64,000 nt of DNA. It comes from Engraulis encrasicolus. Lineage: Eukaryota > Chordata > Actinopteri > Clupeiformes > Engraulidae. Each line of letters starts with the position of its first letter. Position 1 is the stretch's first letter. The stretch is from assembly GCF_034702125.1 (NCBI RefSeq), contig NC_085857.1, positions 49,919,015 to 49,983,014 of the forward strand. The letters run 5' to 3'. The position numbers and the translations under genes were made by a program. Below, one piece after another: positions 36,601 through 48,441 of this stretch. The notes under the pieces are model-generated. The model saw only the letters and a program-made list of their open reading frames with translations, ran no database searches and was not told the origin of the DNA.

Positions 36601-38925
36601 AGGAGGTACAAGGACCAAAGAAGTGCCCCACCCCTTCATCATCCTCCATGACTGATGGGACCTCAACATGGAGATTGGACGTCACTGCATGGCTTACTCT
36701 GTGTGGCAATGCAGTTGGTGTCTGACCTGATATGAGCAATGTATGCATTACCATTGTGGCAATTGCTCTGGCACAATGACTAAAAGAGTTATACTATGGA
36801 TGAAAACGTAAATTATGTTTCATTGAAAGCTGATGTGACTGAAAGTGCTAGAAAGTAAAAGAAATCTGCTGGTAGACATGATATATACCAGTATGCTAGA
36901 TTTACATGTCTTAAGGCAAAAGACACCCCTAAGTGTTTAAGTTAAACAGTTAGACATAATGAACTTATTACATAGCATGCTAGATTGTTACAAGGTCTAC
37001 AGAAATATTTCAATCATTCACCATATCCAGGATTAAAGTTTGGAATAAAAATAAAAAAGAATAGTATAACTATCAAAATAATGTGCAGTGCATTGTTCTT
37101 GTTTTGCTGCTTCAAATAATTTATTTTAAAGTGTTTTGTTTTCCTTAGGAGCCATTTCATGTTTGACTTTCAGCTTCACTCAAAATAAATAAAGAAAATA
37201 AATTAACATCTTGGTACTGTTTGTAGTGGACCAATGACACACACATGATGACAGGATGATGCAGATGTGGTAGGGGAGTAAAAAAGGGGAGTTCTGCAAA
37301 AATCTCCTTTGACCAAAATGATTAGGGGGGACTCACAATTGCTCTTTGCCCAGGGTCTCAGATTTCCTAGAACCGCCACTGATGTTTGGCGCCCCCTTTG
37401 GTGCCTAGTTTTTCCCTGTTTTCCGAAAACCCCAAAATCGGACTTAGGCGGTTTTGGTAGCAAGCCGACGATATCTTTCAATTGTAAAGATAATATAATA
37501 TATAATATAATATAATAATAATATCTGTACAGTTGAAAGATATTTGTCTAAAAAATCATATGCTGAAATGAAGTTTGGCAAACATCCTGTATTAAGACAA
37601 TGTGTTAACAATGCTACTTTACCATTCAGAATGAATCAATTAATTTATCACTACTGCAATTCAAGACTTACTTCACGGTATAATAGCAAAATGTGAACTC
37701 CTACAGTGTTGAGGTTTAAACACATGGCCATAACCTTTAATTCACGAACATTTAGTTACCAAAAAATTTAGTTACCTAAAAGAAAAAGAAAAATAATAAT
37801 GGTATATAAATCACTCAATTGTTTCTTATTGTGTGCTTCAAAAATTCCCAAGTCAAACTGCCTGTCATTCACATTCGCAGGCCAAATAGATTGGCACCCA
37901 AAAGTTAGCAAAGGTCATGATTATGGCCCCTACCACAAATTCAGGAAGGCCCTGGACAAATGCCCTGCTTGTCCCCCTATAGCTCCGCCCCTGGTAATTC
38001 ATGTGACTTAGTCTTTTTCACAGGAGCTGCTGATGTAACAGCAAAGGGTTTTTCAAGAGTCATTACAAGACATTGATGCAGAACACCATCCCAGTTTTTG
38101 GATATGTTACAAACAGACATCCTATCTTTCCAAAACTGTTCAGTTCATTGTGGTGATTGCTGTCATTGTTTTGGTATAGCATGGCAAAGTTTCTCCCCAA
38201 TATCAGGTTTTCATAGGAGCAGTGGAAGTCACACAACAGTGGGTTTTTAAAAAATCATTGTGACCAAATGAGGCAGAATACCATCCCAGTTTTTGGATAT
38301 GTTAAGAACAGACATCTAATCTTTCCAAAACTGTTGATAATATGGTGGTGAGTCGTGACATTTTTTTTAAATAACGTGGCAAAGATGGCACCAAGTTTCA
38401 GTTTTTCGATTTTAAAGACTTTATATCTTCTAAACTGTTAATCGCAGAAGTTCAATCTTTCAACACAACATGCACAGAATGGTTGGGAACATACATTGTC
38501 CATATCAAACCTCTGTCTTTAAAACTGCACTTACCACAGTCCTTCAAAGATGTCCACAAATTCAAAGGTGAGAATTTTTCAAGCAACTTTAAGCCCCCAG
38601 AAAACGGTGGTAAATGACAAGAGGATGTATGCAAATCCACATTTCACAAGTACATGTTCCAAATGTTACCCCTTGAAATTCATAAGGACCTACTTAAAGT
38701 AGTTTTTTAGATACAACACTCTGAAAGTGGGCTCTCTGAGAAGTCTGGTCCAAACGAGTCAGGGGGGTACCTGACAAAAACATTTTTAATGACAAAACTA
38801 TGAGGAGTTGAGAGCTATAATTTTGCACTTTTCCTATTGGGACGTTTGTGAACCTCCATGATTTTTTCCTGCCAAATCTGAGATGGTCGTGCGGGATGAT
38901 TCGGAGATTTGGCGTGGAATGACCC
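33640..38925. mobile_element. Large palindromic (foldback-like) element, 5.3 kb
   Basis: GGGTCATTCCACGCCAAATC at the left end is the reverse complement of the right end. The arms stay similar for about 850 bp (33640-34500 against 38050-38925). An inner inverted pair follows around 35530-35680 and 37430-37620, sharing GGCTTGCTACCAAAACCGCC. The displaced centre of the inner pair implies later insertions or deletions. Smaller hAT-like pieces lie inside. No transposase frame is evident; frames in the arms are mirror copies of each other. Class is unassigned. Confidence 0.75.
35834..35992. mobile_element. Short hAT-like MITE inside the palindromic element
   Basis: Ends CAGAGACGTAGCTATAGGGA and, from the right, CATTGGCAGAACAATTGTGC resemble those of the hAT at 5023-5552. 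The flanks TGAATGAC and TGAATTAC match at 7 of 8 positions. Confidence 0.6.
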
Positions 38926-39388
38926 AGTTGCAAACGCTCGCCACGTTATATGATAATATTCACAACCAGGCCAATTATCTATATCTCTTTCAGTAACCTA
39001 CCAGTTTGTCTTGAGAAGATGTCAGTTAATTTGACACATTTGGCTGCCACCGCCTTCTCTTTTTTTATTTTAGCCCTCTTTCTGCTTTCCATCACTGACA
39101 CTCTGTTTCGCGCCAGTGTGATTTAAAATGGGCCACGCCATCTGAACACATCGGAGGGGTCGGGGGGAATTATGCTGCTTGCATGGTAGTAGAACCACAG
39201 ATTTTCTAGGGAGGGGCTCTAGACCTATTAAATCCACTATGATGCAGCTGGCGGTTGCAACTTAATTGATGTTAAAATTAAAATGTTAAAGTTAAAATTA
39301 GTTGTCCCCGTGGGCCACGTCGATGGTTTGGGCCGGGAAAACTCCCGATCACTTTAATGTGCACCCCGGCATTGCCTATAGGCTAGTA
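38926..39388. other. No gene recognised
   Basis: DNA between the palindromic element and the second half of the split CACTA element. It forms the right end of the 20.6-kb inserted segment, and no clear terminal inverted repeat was seen here. Confidence 0.4.
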
Positions 39389-41108
39389 TAATCTGAAAAA
39401 GTCTACCTGGGACAGTAATCCCTTGAGCTCTTAGAAGTAGCCCAGTCTATTTGAAACTGTCATTCTACCCCATCCAAATCAATCTGTCAATCAATTCCTG
39501 ACTTCACCTGAGTGCTAAGGGCTGTCATGCAATGATTGAATTACTGCCTGCACCTGCCAAGCGCCTCATCACTCGGGTCACATGGTTCACTTGAACATGT
39601 ATTTAAACCAGGACTGTTGCATTGTACTGCTCACTGGTTGCTAGCTAGCTAGCTGGCTGGCTGGCTGTAAGGCTAGCAGGTCACGTTGTGAGGGTGGCTG
39701 CATGGTGGCTTGCTAACTAGCTTGTTTGTTAGCTTGCTTGCCCCGCTAGCTTTGGCCTTCATTTTCCTTAAGGTTATTTTCAGGCCTTTTTTTTAAAAAA
39801 AGAATGGATTTGCATACCCTTCATTGATGATACTAGACTGGTCCACCTGCCTGCACTAGACAATCTGGCAATTGGGCATTTATTTAGGTATCTAATTAAG
39901 TTGATGTTTATTGGACTCCAATGAGTAGAATCAGTCTAATCAGTTGTCTGTGATTGCAACTCTATAATTGGACTCACCTGAGTATAATCAGTCCAATCAG
40001 TTGTCTGATTGTAACTCTATAATTTAACTCACCTGAGTATAATCAGTCCAATCAGTTGTCTGATTGTAACTCTATAATTGAACTCACCTGAATATAATCT
40101 GTCCAATCTGTTTTGGCAACCACTGCTGCCATAATTTTACCGTAAAATGTAAAAAAAATAATACCGTTATTTATTTAACGGTAGGCTTTGGCAACCACTG
40201 CTGCCATAATCTTACCGTAAAATGTAAAAAGGAAATATACCGTTATTTGTTTAAAGGTAGACTTTGGCAACCACTGCTGCCAGCAATTTTCCGTAAAAAC
40301 AACGGTTCACTTGAACATGTATTTAAACAGGGACTGTTGCATTGTACTGCTCACTGGTTGCTAGCTAGCTGGCTGTAAGGCCGGCTGGCTGTAAGGCCGG
40401 CTGGCCGGCTGGCTGGCCCTCGGCTGACCGGCTGGCCTGCCCTCACCTGGCCGGCCCGGCTAGCAGATCACGTTGTAAGGGTGGCTGCATGGTGGCTTGC
40501 TAACTAGCTTGTTTGTTAGCTTGCTTGCCCCGCTAGCTTTGGCCTTCATTTTCCTTAAGGTTATTTTCAGGCCTTTTTTTAAAAAAAGAATGGATTTGCA
40601 TACCCTTCATTGATGATACTAGACTGGTCCACCTGCCTGCACTAGACAATCTGGCAATTGGGCATTTATTTAGGTATCTAATTAAGTTGATGTTTATTGG
40701 ACTCCAATGAGTAGAATCAGTCTAATCAGTTGTCTGTGATTGCAACTCTATAATTGGACTCACCTGAGTATAATCAGTCCAATCAGTTGTCTGATTGTAA
40801 CTCTATAATTTAACTCACCTGAGTATAATCAGTCCAATCAGTTGTCTGATTGTAACTCTATAATTGAACTCACCTGAATATAATCTGTCCAATCTGTTTT
40901 GGCAACCACTGCTGCCATAATTTTACCGTAAAATGTAAAAAAAAATAATACCGTTATTTATTTAACGGTAGGCTTTGACAACTACTGCTGCCATACTCTT
41001 ACCGTAAAATGTAAAAAGGAAATATACCGTTATTTGTTTAAAGGTAGACTTTGGCAACCACTGCTGCCAGCAATTTTCCGTAAAAACAACAGTTCTTTTT
41101 TTACTGTG
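39389..41108 (-). mobile_element. Second half of the split non-autonomous CACTA element
   Basis: It starts TAATCTGAAAAAGTCTACC, which follows within about 16 bases of where the half at 18285-18758 stops. It runs to CTTTTTTTACTGTG, the reverse complement of the 12714 end. The right flank is TG (41109-41110), matching the left flank at 18283-18284. A unit of about 718 bp is duplicated in tandem inside it (CACTTGAACATGTATTTAAA at 39588 and 40306), and shorter tandem units around CCAATCAGTTGTCTG occur in each copy. Confidence 0.88.
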
Positions 41109-41638
41109 TGTACATCAAACTCCCTATGATGTTGGTGACTTGAAGGTGTACAGTGTAGGATGGTGGCCTGAGAAGGTATTGCAACTGTGCTGCTCATTGA
41201 AACGGTGCTGCATTTTGTAAAAATTGATCTTTTCATGAATAGCCTACTCAATAATAAAGAACATATACTAATATGACCAAAATACAGTAAGTTTCACTTT
41301 TCCTGTAGGCCTATGGAAATTTCAATTTCTCCCAGTAATAATGAGAATTTGATGGTGGTGGTAAGTATTTGTGAAAAAAATATCACATTTGTGAATGCAA
41401 TTCTAGAAAGAAACTACTAAAATTATTACACAGTGCACCTTTAAGTTTGCCTGACTCTTACCTGACCTGTAATTCCGCGCAGTTTTGTGAGCTCCACTAC
41501 TAGTGTGTGTTGAGCTCCACCAGGGGGCTCAAGAGCTCAAACACACAAAGGTCTGGTAGGAACCAGGCTACCTTTAAGCAGCACCAATCTGACGGGGGTG
41601 ACGTCATTATATTACATTACATGAAACAAAAACTTTAT

Positions 41639-41639
<1 letters not shown>

Positions 41640-41733
<94 letters not shown>
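41640..41733. repeat. (CA)n microsatellite
   Basis: About 47 CA units end 35 bases before the splice acceptor of the next GIMAP exon. The apparent open reading through it (poly-HT) is not protein coding. Confidence 0.96.
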
Positions 41734-41736
<3 letters not shown>

Positions 41737-41768
41737 CTTTTCTGAATGTGTGCCCCCCCTCCCTACAG

Positions 41769-42619
41769 GGGAGTTGAGGATTGTGCTGCTGGGTAAGAGT
41801 GGAGCAGGAAAGAGTGCAACAGGAAACACTATCCTAGGCAGAGACGACGCCTTCAGGGAAGATTTGACCTTTAAGCGTGTCACATCATCATCCAGTAAAC
41901 AAAGTGGAGAGGTCTTCGGCAGAAAGGTCCATGTTGTGGACACCCCGGGATTGTACGGCACGTCCAAGACAGAAGAGCTGAAAAGAGAGATTGAGAGGTG
42001 TGTCAACTTGTCCATGCCTGGACCTCATGTCTTCTTGCTTGTTGTCCGGCTTGACGTGAGGTTCACTGTGGAGGAGAGTAATGCTGTTAAGTGGATCCAG
42101 GAAAACTTCAGCCAGAGAGCCTCACAGTTCACCATCGTGCTGTTCACACACGGTGATAAGTTGAAGGGCAAACCTGTTGAAAGCGTCTTGAGCGAAGGTC
42201 TCCGCACCTTGATAGACAACTTTGGCGGTAGATACCACACCTTCAACAATGTAGAGACACAGGTGAAAGATCAGACACAGGTTACAGAGCTGCTTCGAAA
42301 GATAGATGAAATGTTGAAGAGCAAGGCAGGAGAACACTACACCAACAAGATGTACCAGGCAGCCCAGCAGAAGATAAGAGAAGAGGAGGAGAGGAAGAGG
42401 CAGGAAGAGCAAAACAAACAAGAACAGATGGATGAGCAGATCAGGCAGAATGAAAGATGGAAAATTTACTTAAAGGAGAAGCTGAAGGAGTATGTGTGTC
42501 CGCTGATTTTACCATTGACATTGACATACATGGGACAGCCAACCAGCACAATTAGAGAAGTGGTACGGGTGACATTGGGATATTTCATTTCAAAACCAAT
42601 TTGTTATTATACATTGTGA
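41769..42619 (+). CDS. GIMAP/AIG1-type GTPase, G-domain exon of gene 2
   Basis: The exon follows a CTCCCTACAG acceptor at 41768 and reads GELRIVLLGKSGAGKSATGN, phase 1, to the stop at 42617-42619. With the signal-peptide exon at 16401-16502 the product is 309 residues; without it the true start is unknown. It has P-loop GKSGAGKS (35-42 in the joined protein), DTPG (84-87), the GIMAP box PGPHVFLLVV, LFTHGDKL at G4 and the family helix KWIQENF. The tail is an E/K/Q coiled coil (about IREEEERKRQEEQNKQEQ onward) followed by a hydrophobic VCPLILPLTL stretch that could bind membrane. Family members are regulated GTP-binding scaffolds of lymphocytes and, in fish, often form expanded clusters. Confidence 0.88.
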
Positions 42620-42723
42620 CTTTTTTTTTCTTTTTCTTTGGTTTATTATCATTTTCTGGGGACATAAAATTAGCATGAAAGTGATGATTAAAATTACTGG
42701 TGTTGTATACAGATAGCCTACCT

Positions 42724-43888
42724 CAGGGGTGCTCAGACATTTTCATCATGTGAGCTACTTATTGAAATGGGTGTGTGAAAAAGATCTACCATGAAAATCT
42801 GAAAATACAGCTGTTAGAAATGCAATTTTAACACAATATGAGAATGTATTTGTATGAATACACATCAATAATGAAAGGTGAATCAGCGGTGAATAACAAC
42901 CTCTTTAGGCCTACTGTAAATTACGCCTGTTTTTGATCTCAAAGGGAGACCTACTGTAGGCCTAGTTTATGATAAATGTAATTTTCATAAATGAACATAG
43001 GCCTAATATTAATGAAGACTTAATTATGTGCCCTCTTGGTTTCTGGACAGATTTTATGTAATCCCCTTTTCACTTTAATATGAGGGCAGAGCGATTTTCT
43101 CCCTCCCTGAAGTGTTATTTCATGTGTGCATGCTTGCTGTCACCTATTTGAAGTGATGTTGGTTTGGGATTTCATGGAGGACTTTTTTAATGCCACTGTG
43201 AGAAGTAGGCAGAACAGCGGTTTGCGGGCGTTTGGCGTTTTCACGTGGATATTGTCTTCGTGGACGTTACAGACATCCCAAGTTCCAAAAAATAAACAAG
43301 GAGACATCTACTGAATGAACAGAAAAGCGCGCTCTCTGTCAAGCGGCCGCGCTGAGCAGACCATTTGAAAAGACGCGCCTGCACTCAGGTTAAACAGGCA
43401 CACAGCATTCACTCTCCCCTCGCACGCGTGCCTATGAAATCTAATCGAAGTAGCCAACTCCACGCTCAATGCGGGAGTTGCATCCTGCCTGCACTTCTCA
43501 GAGCATTGTAAAAAAAAAAAAAAGCAGGGGATTGCCGATGTTCGGGCTGTTGTTTTCTTCTCTGGCTGTTTCTTTTGAGCGGTGACGCTGCCTGTACTAA
43601 CTGAACATATAGCGCACGGTATCTGCAAACGTCTCGTGCCGTCCTATTTTTTTGTGCTCGGATGTTATGACTTATGAGTTTGTTGAGTGTGGCGCTTGAC
43701 ACTGACAGTTATCCTCCTTATCTGAAGACGTCGTTGTGTTTATGGTATTTAGTGTAGACGCCTGAAGTTAGCCTGTCAGATTCTGGGTATCAGGGAACTT
43801 TTTTTTTTTTTTTTAAATGTCCTACGATCTACCAATACTGCCTTCGCGATCGACTGGTCGACCGCGATCGACGTATTGAGCACCCCTG
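42724..43888. mobile_element. hAT-like element, 1.16 kb
   Basis: Ends are CAGGGGTGCTCAGACATTTT and, from the right, CAGGGGTGCTCAATACGTCG. Flanks GCCTACCT (42716-42723) and CCCTACAT (43889-43896) match at 6 of 8. It belongs to the same end-family as the insert at 15140-15468. Frames inside show no transposase. Confidence 0.75.
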
Positions 43889-45108
43889 CCCTACATTATC
43901 CAGTATACTCTATTGTGCCTTACGTACGTGTGGCAGTTCACATGTTGGTTTATTTGACTTACCTTTACTCATAGACACTATTAGAATGGGCCATCTGAAG
44001 TAGTTAGAGTCCTCGGGGGACCTGTGCATCTCTGACCACATCTCTCACTCTCATTTCTTGCAATAGTCACAGCCACTGGCTCGTAAGTGAAAGCAACATT
44101 GAGGGAGACCATACCGATTTGTACGCTTTTGATTTAAACAAAAGTATGTATTTATTTACAATACGGAATATTAGTAATGTGGATTAACCAAAGGGCGTAT
44201 CAGTAAGTGATTGTTGTCCAAATGGGTGCAAGTGTGGTGCAATCCCAGCTGTAGGCCTGACCATTCAATCGCCAAATGAATGTGTCTGCAGGATGAGAGA
44301 AATTGAGAGACTGCTTCTAGGAGGCATTTTATAGGCAGCCCAGTCAGCAGAGATGTTCCACATCCTGTCATGCCTGCTCCCCCTGTGGGTCGGAGGAAAT
44401 AATGCCACAAAAACCAACTGGCTGAGCCAGGCATGACACAATGCTGGGGAACTTATGGGGATCTTTTTGAAAAATGGGTCCTATGTTCCAACTGCCTTGG
44501 CCAAGCCAAGGACATACAATGTTGTGAACACAGGACCCTTATTTAGAGAAAGAAAGGGAACATACAGTATGACTCTTTTAGGATATGCATCATAGCCCTT
44601 CCTGTAACATAACATCCCACTCCTGATCTTCCCTTGACCTACTGAAGAAAATGCATCCAAAATTGAACAATAATGTTTTGTGGGTGATTAGAACCATGCA
44701 GCCTTTGATATAGCATGTGGAAGAAATACTGTTCTGGTATGAGGATACATTTTCTTAATCATTATCAAGTTAATTGTGGTTAACTAAAATACACACCTTC
44801 ACCAACATATTGTGCAGTAAGTGCTTTCCTGTTGTGCTTCAAGTCTTTTCCTGCTGATGTTAAGTTTAATTTGGAAGTACGGTAGAATGTACCGTCATCT
44901 ACTTTAGCCTGATGAATCTGGTTTTCCCACTGTTGGGTGAAATTTATACCTCTCTGGATCTCTGGCTTGTCACCTCAAAATGTATTGTGCGCTGTTTATG
45001 ATAATTAAAATCAATATATTTCCCCTATTTCAATTTGTTTGCTTTATTTTTTCAGCATCAGTGCACACATGCACAAGCACACATACACACACACACACAC
45101 ACACGCGC

Positions 45109-45173
<65 letters not shown>

Positions 45174-45391
45174 CACAGATGGCCAACTCTTAATGCATTT
45201 TCTGACCTAGGAGAGCAAGAGTACAGCGCCTCCAAAGCCTTCAGTTCTGCAGTTTGCGACCACCCCACTTAACACATTCGTTGTTCTGCAGTTCCTCACA
45301 ACGTTCTTGACTCTTTCATTGCACGGTATATTCATAGTAAAACGGGCACCAATACAGTGTCAGAACAGTTTTACTCAAAATAAAATTATTA
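43889..45391. other. No gene recognised; CA/ACGC microsatellite at 45084-45174
   Basis: No supported gene or 5' exon for the downstream GIMAP found. The microsatellite changes from CA to a run of about 16 ACGC units, which is CpG-dense. Confidence 0.45.
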
Positions 45392-46529
45392 TATACCCGA
45401 AACGCGGAGCGTCGGGGATGTAATGGTTTTGCGTCCGCGTCCGCCGCCGCATCCGCCGCCGCATAAGGTTCAATTCAATTTCAATTTATTTGTTTAGGGG
45501 GAAAGCCCCTTGAGATAGGATATCTCGTTTTCGAGGGGGTCCCCAAGGTCTTTCGTGTTAACGCGATGACTTTTGAATGGATGTTAGGATTTGTCCCAGA
45601 TTTTCTGGGTGAATGCTCTTGGGCAGGTTCATGAACTGATTCGAGTGTGGAGGTCAACACTTTCAAGATGGCTGAATTCAAGATGGGCGAATTTTTGTTT
45701 GGCCCATAACGTCTGACTGGGTGGATGGATTTCTCCCAGATTTGGTGTGTTAATGCTCTAGGGTAGGTTCATGAACTTATTTGAGTTTGGAGGCCAACAC
45801 TTTCAAGATGGCTGAATTCAAGATGGCCGAATTTTTGTTTGGCTCATAACTTCTGACCAGTCGGATGGATTTGTCCCAGATTTGGTGTGTTAATGCTCTA
45901 GGGTAGGTTCATGAACTGATTTGAGTTTGGAGGTCAACAGTTTCAAAATGGCGGAATTTTTATTTGGCCCATAATTTCTGACTGGGTGGATTGATTTGCC
46001 CGGTACTACCTTATTTTAACAGTTCACCATTTCAGTGAATCTACCATATTAGGTTCAGTGTAACAATATTTAATACCATGCAATACTAGTGTAATACCAG
46101 TGTAACAATATGCAATACCAGGTACAGTGTAATAACCAGTGTACAATATTTAATACCATGTAATACTAGTGTAATACCAGTGTAACAATATGCAATACCA
46201 TGTAATACCACTTACACAAAAATACATGATGTAGTACAAAATTGGTACATGGTGTAACACTAGTATTAAATGGTATTAAATATTGTTACAATGTTATTTA
46301 CACTGTACCTAATGTGGTATATTACTGTAATAGTGAACCATTACAACAGCGTTACCATTTGCCCCATTTTTTAGTCATTTGGTTTTAAGCCAATGTACGT
46401 CATTGATCTATGTATAGATATTAAAGATATTTCTTTAATATTTTGTATTTATCATATACGTTTATGAATAGGTGGACGGGAGTGGTAGGAATGATGTGGG
46501 ACTGGAAACGTCGCGTTTCGGGGATATAC
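45392..46529. mobile_element. Unclassified element with TATACCCGAAACGCG ends and internal tandem repeats
   Basis: The left end TATACCCGAAACGCG and the right end CGCGTTTCGGGGATATA are inverted matches. Inside, a unit of about 138 bp (CCCAGATTTGGTGTGTTAATG) repeats three times between 45576 and 45990. Another unit of about 80 bp (AATACTAGTGTAATACCAG) repeats at 46085-46210. CCGCCGCATCC repeats lie near the left end. No coding capacity. Confidence 0.65.
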
Positions 46530-47254
46530 CTTAAGCAGTCGAAGGCGACTGCACAGGCAGTCTAGTTTTAAATAGACATACTATTTATAAATCTCTCCAA
46601 ATACTGATGATATGAATTTCTCCTGTCCTGTCCTCCCACGTATCAGAAAGGGAAGACCAAAACGCGGATTAAAGTGTACGTGAATGTAAGTGTTTAGCAT
46701 AATATGGAAAATGAACATGAGTGCCAAATGAGGGGTTGAATTAGGGGTTGCTATATTTCCCCACACATTAGGATTTCGGGCATTTTATTGATACTCTATC
46801 ATGTTATGTGTATTAATCCGATCAAGGACGAAGGAGCATACACACCTAACGTTCCAATTTGTTCAGCCCTGTATGTCTACAAACCTTGTGCTGGCAAAAT
46901 ACCAAACCAAACAAATTATTTTGCTAAATGTTATAATGCTAAGCTTTGTGCAGACCAAACCCATTCCTAGCAGTAAAGTTTTTTGGGGGAAAAAATCTTT
47001 AAAATTAAATAATAATTGTGACAGCATGCAAATTGAATGTAGAGCTGTGGTAAAGCCTCAACCCATGGAAGAAACCATAAAAGATCTCAAGTATCTGATT
47101 ATAAAAAAACCTGTTCTCAGGTAGCACACAATAGTTACACTACTTAGATAAATCATGTAGCTATAAAATAATACATCTTTATTAATATAATGGATATTGA
47201 TGTACATTGGTTTTGACACTCAGACACAAACTGTCTCTACATATTTGGTTTCAG
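46530..47254. other. No gene recognised upstream of GIMAP gene 3
   Basis: Searched for an exon resembling the signal-peptide exons at 16.4 and 61.2 kb; none was recognised. Confidence 0.4.
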
Positions 47255-48156
47255 GAGAGTTGAGGATTGTTCTGGTGGGGAAGAGTGGAGCAGGAAAGAG
47301 TGCAACAGGAAACACCATCCTTGGGAGAGAGGCATTCAATGAAGATGTGAACTTTGAGTCGGTCACATCACTGTCCAGTAAAAAGAGCGGTATGGTCTCT
47401 GGCAAGAAGATCCTTGTGGTGGACACCCCGGGATTGTTTGACACAACCATGACGGCGGAGAAACTGAAAAGCGAGATTGAGAAGTGTGTCAACATTTCTC
47501 TACCTGGTCCTCACGTTTTCTTGCTGGTGATTAAGATTGGGATGAGGTTCACGGAGGAGGAAAGAAGCGCTGTGAAATGGATCCAGGAGAACTTTGGTGA
47601 GAGAGCCTCCCAGTTCACCATGGTTCTGTTCACACACGTTGATCAGTTGAGAGGAAAAAAGATGGAAGACACGTTCAATGACAAGATTGATGATTTGATA
47701 GAAAGCTGTGGTGGTAGATTTCATGCTTTTGATAACCTGGAAAAGAATGACACAACTCAGGTGGAAAAGCTTTTGGATAAGATTGATGCGTTGGTGGAGA
47801 AGAACGATGGGGAGTACTACACAAATGGCATGTATCAGGATGCTCAGAGGAAGTTGAGAGAAGAAGAAGACAAGATGAGACTGGAGAGACAGGAACGCAT
47901 AAAGGAGCAGAGGATGGAACGTGATGAAAGGATTCGAGAAGAGGAAAGAAAGAAGAGTGAAAAGGAAAAGAAAGAAAAAGAAGAGGAAGAACAAAAGCAA
48001 GGCAAGCGTCGCGTGGTGTGCAGCACTATTGGGGGTGGTTTAGGGGCTGGCCTTGGTGCCTTTATTTCAGTGTTTACTGCTTCCCCAGTGGGGCTTGTAG
48101 CAGGGGCTGCAGCAGGAAACTACCTGTCAGAAAAGCTATGTTACTGGGCAGCTTGA
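47255..48156 (+). CDS. GIMAP/AIG1-type GTPase, gene 3
   Basis: The exon follows a CTGTCTCTACATATTTGGTTTCAG-type acceptor (AG at 47253-47254) and enters the G domain in phase 1, as in the other GIMAP exons. About 300 residues run to a stop at 48154-48156. Motifs are GKSGAGKSATGN (P-loop), VVDTPGLF (G3), PGPHVFLLVI, KWIQENFGERASQFT and LFTHVDQL (G4). It is close to the exon at 41769. A K/E/R coiled coil of about 70 residues is followed by a glycine- and alanine-rich hydrophobic C-terminus (STIGGGLGAGLGAFISVF, then GLVAGAAAGNYL) that probably inserts in or contacts membrane. No 5' exon was found. The frame does run upstream to an ATG at 47197, but that would translate the acceptor tract. Confidence 0.88.
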
Positions 48157-48238
48157 TCAAGACCAACCCATACAGAAAAAAGAGACAAAAACTTACAAAA
48201 AAAAATGTAGTAGCCTATAGGTATGCCATGTATGAATC

Positions 48239-48441
48239 ACTCCTGAAAGTGCCACCTTTTGGTGTTTTACCATACAGAATTATTATGTATTTATATGTAT
48301 TCACTGTACTGTGTATGTATGAAGCATACAAAGAAAGTACTGTCATTGTATCAACATTGTACAATACAACACTGTAAATGCCATGTACAATTTTTACTTT
48401 ATTCAGATTCACCAACACCAAAAGGGGCCACTTTCAGGAGT
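48239..48441. repeat. Small inverted-repeat element in the 3' flank of GIMAP gene 3
   Basis: ACTCCTGAAAGTGCCACC at 48239 and its near complement ending CACTTTCAGGAGT at 48441 form arms of about 28 bp around a 145-bp centre. It is MITE-like, with target duplication unclear. Confidence 0.6.

Noticed and set aside
41507..41768. ATG at 41507 as the start of the GIMAP protein
   Set aside because: The frame would translate a CA microsatellite and a splice acceptor; family exons begin at the phase-1 acceptor.
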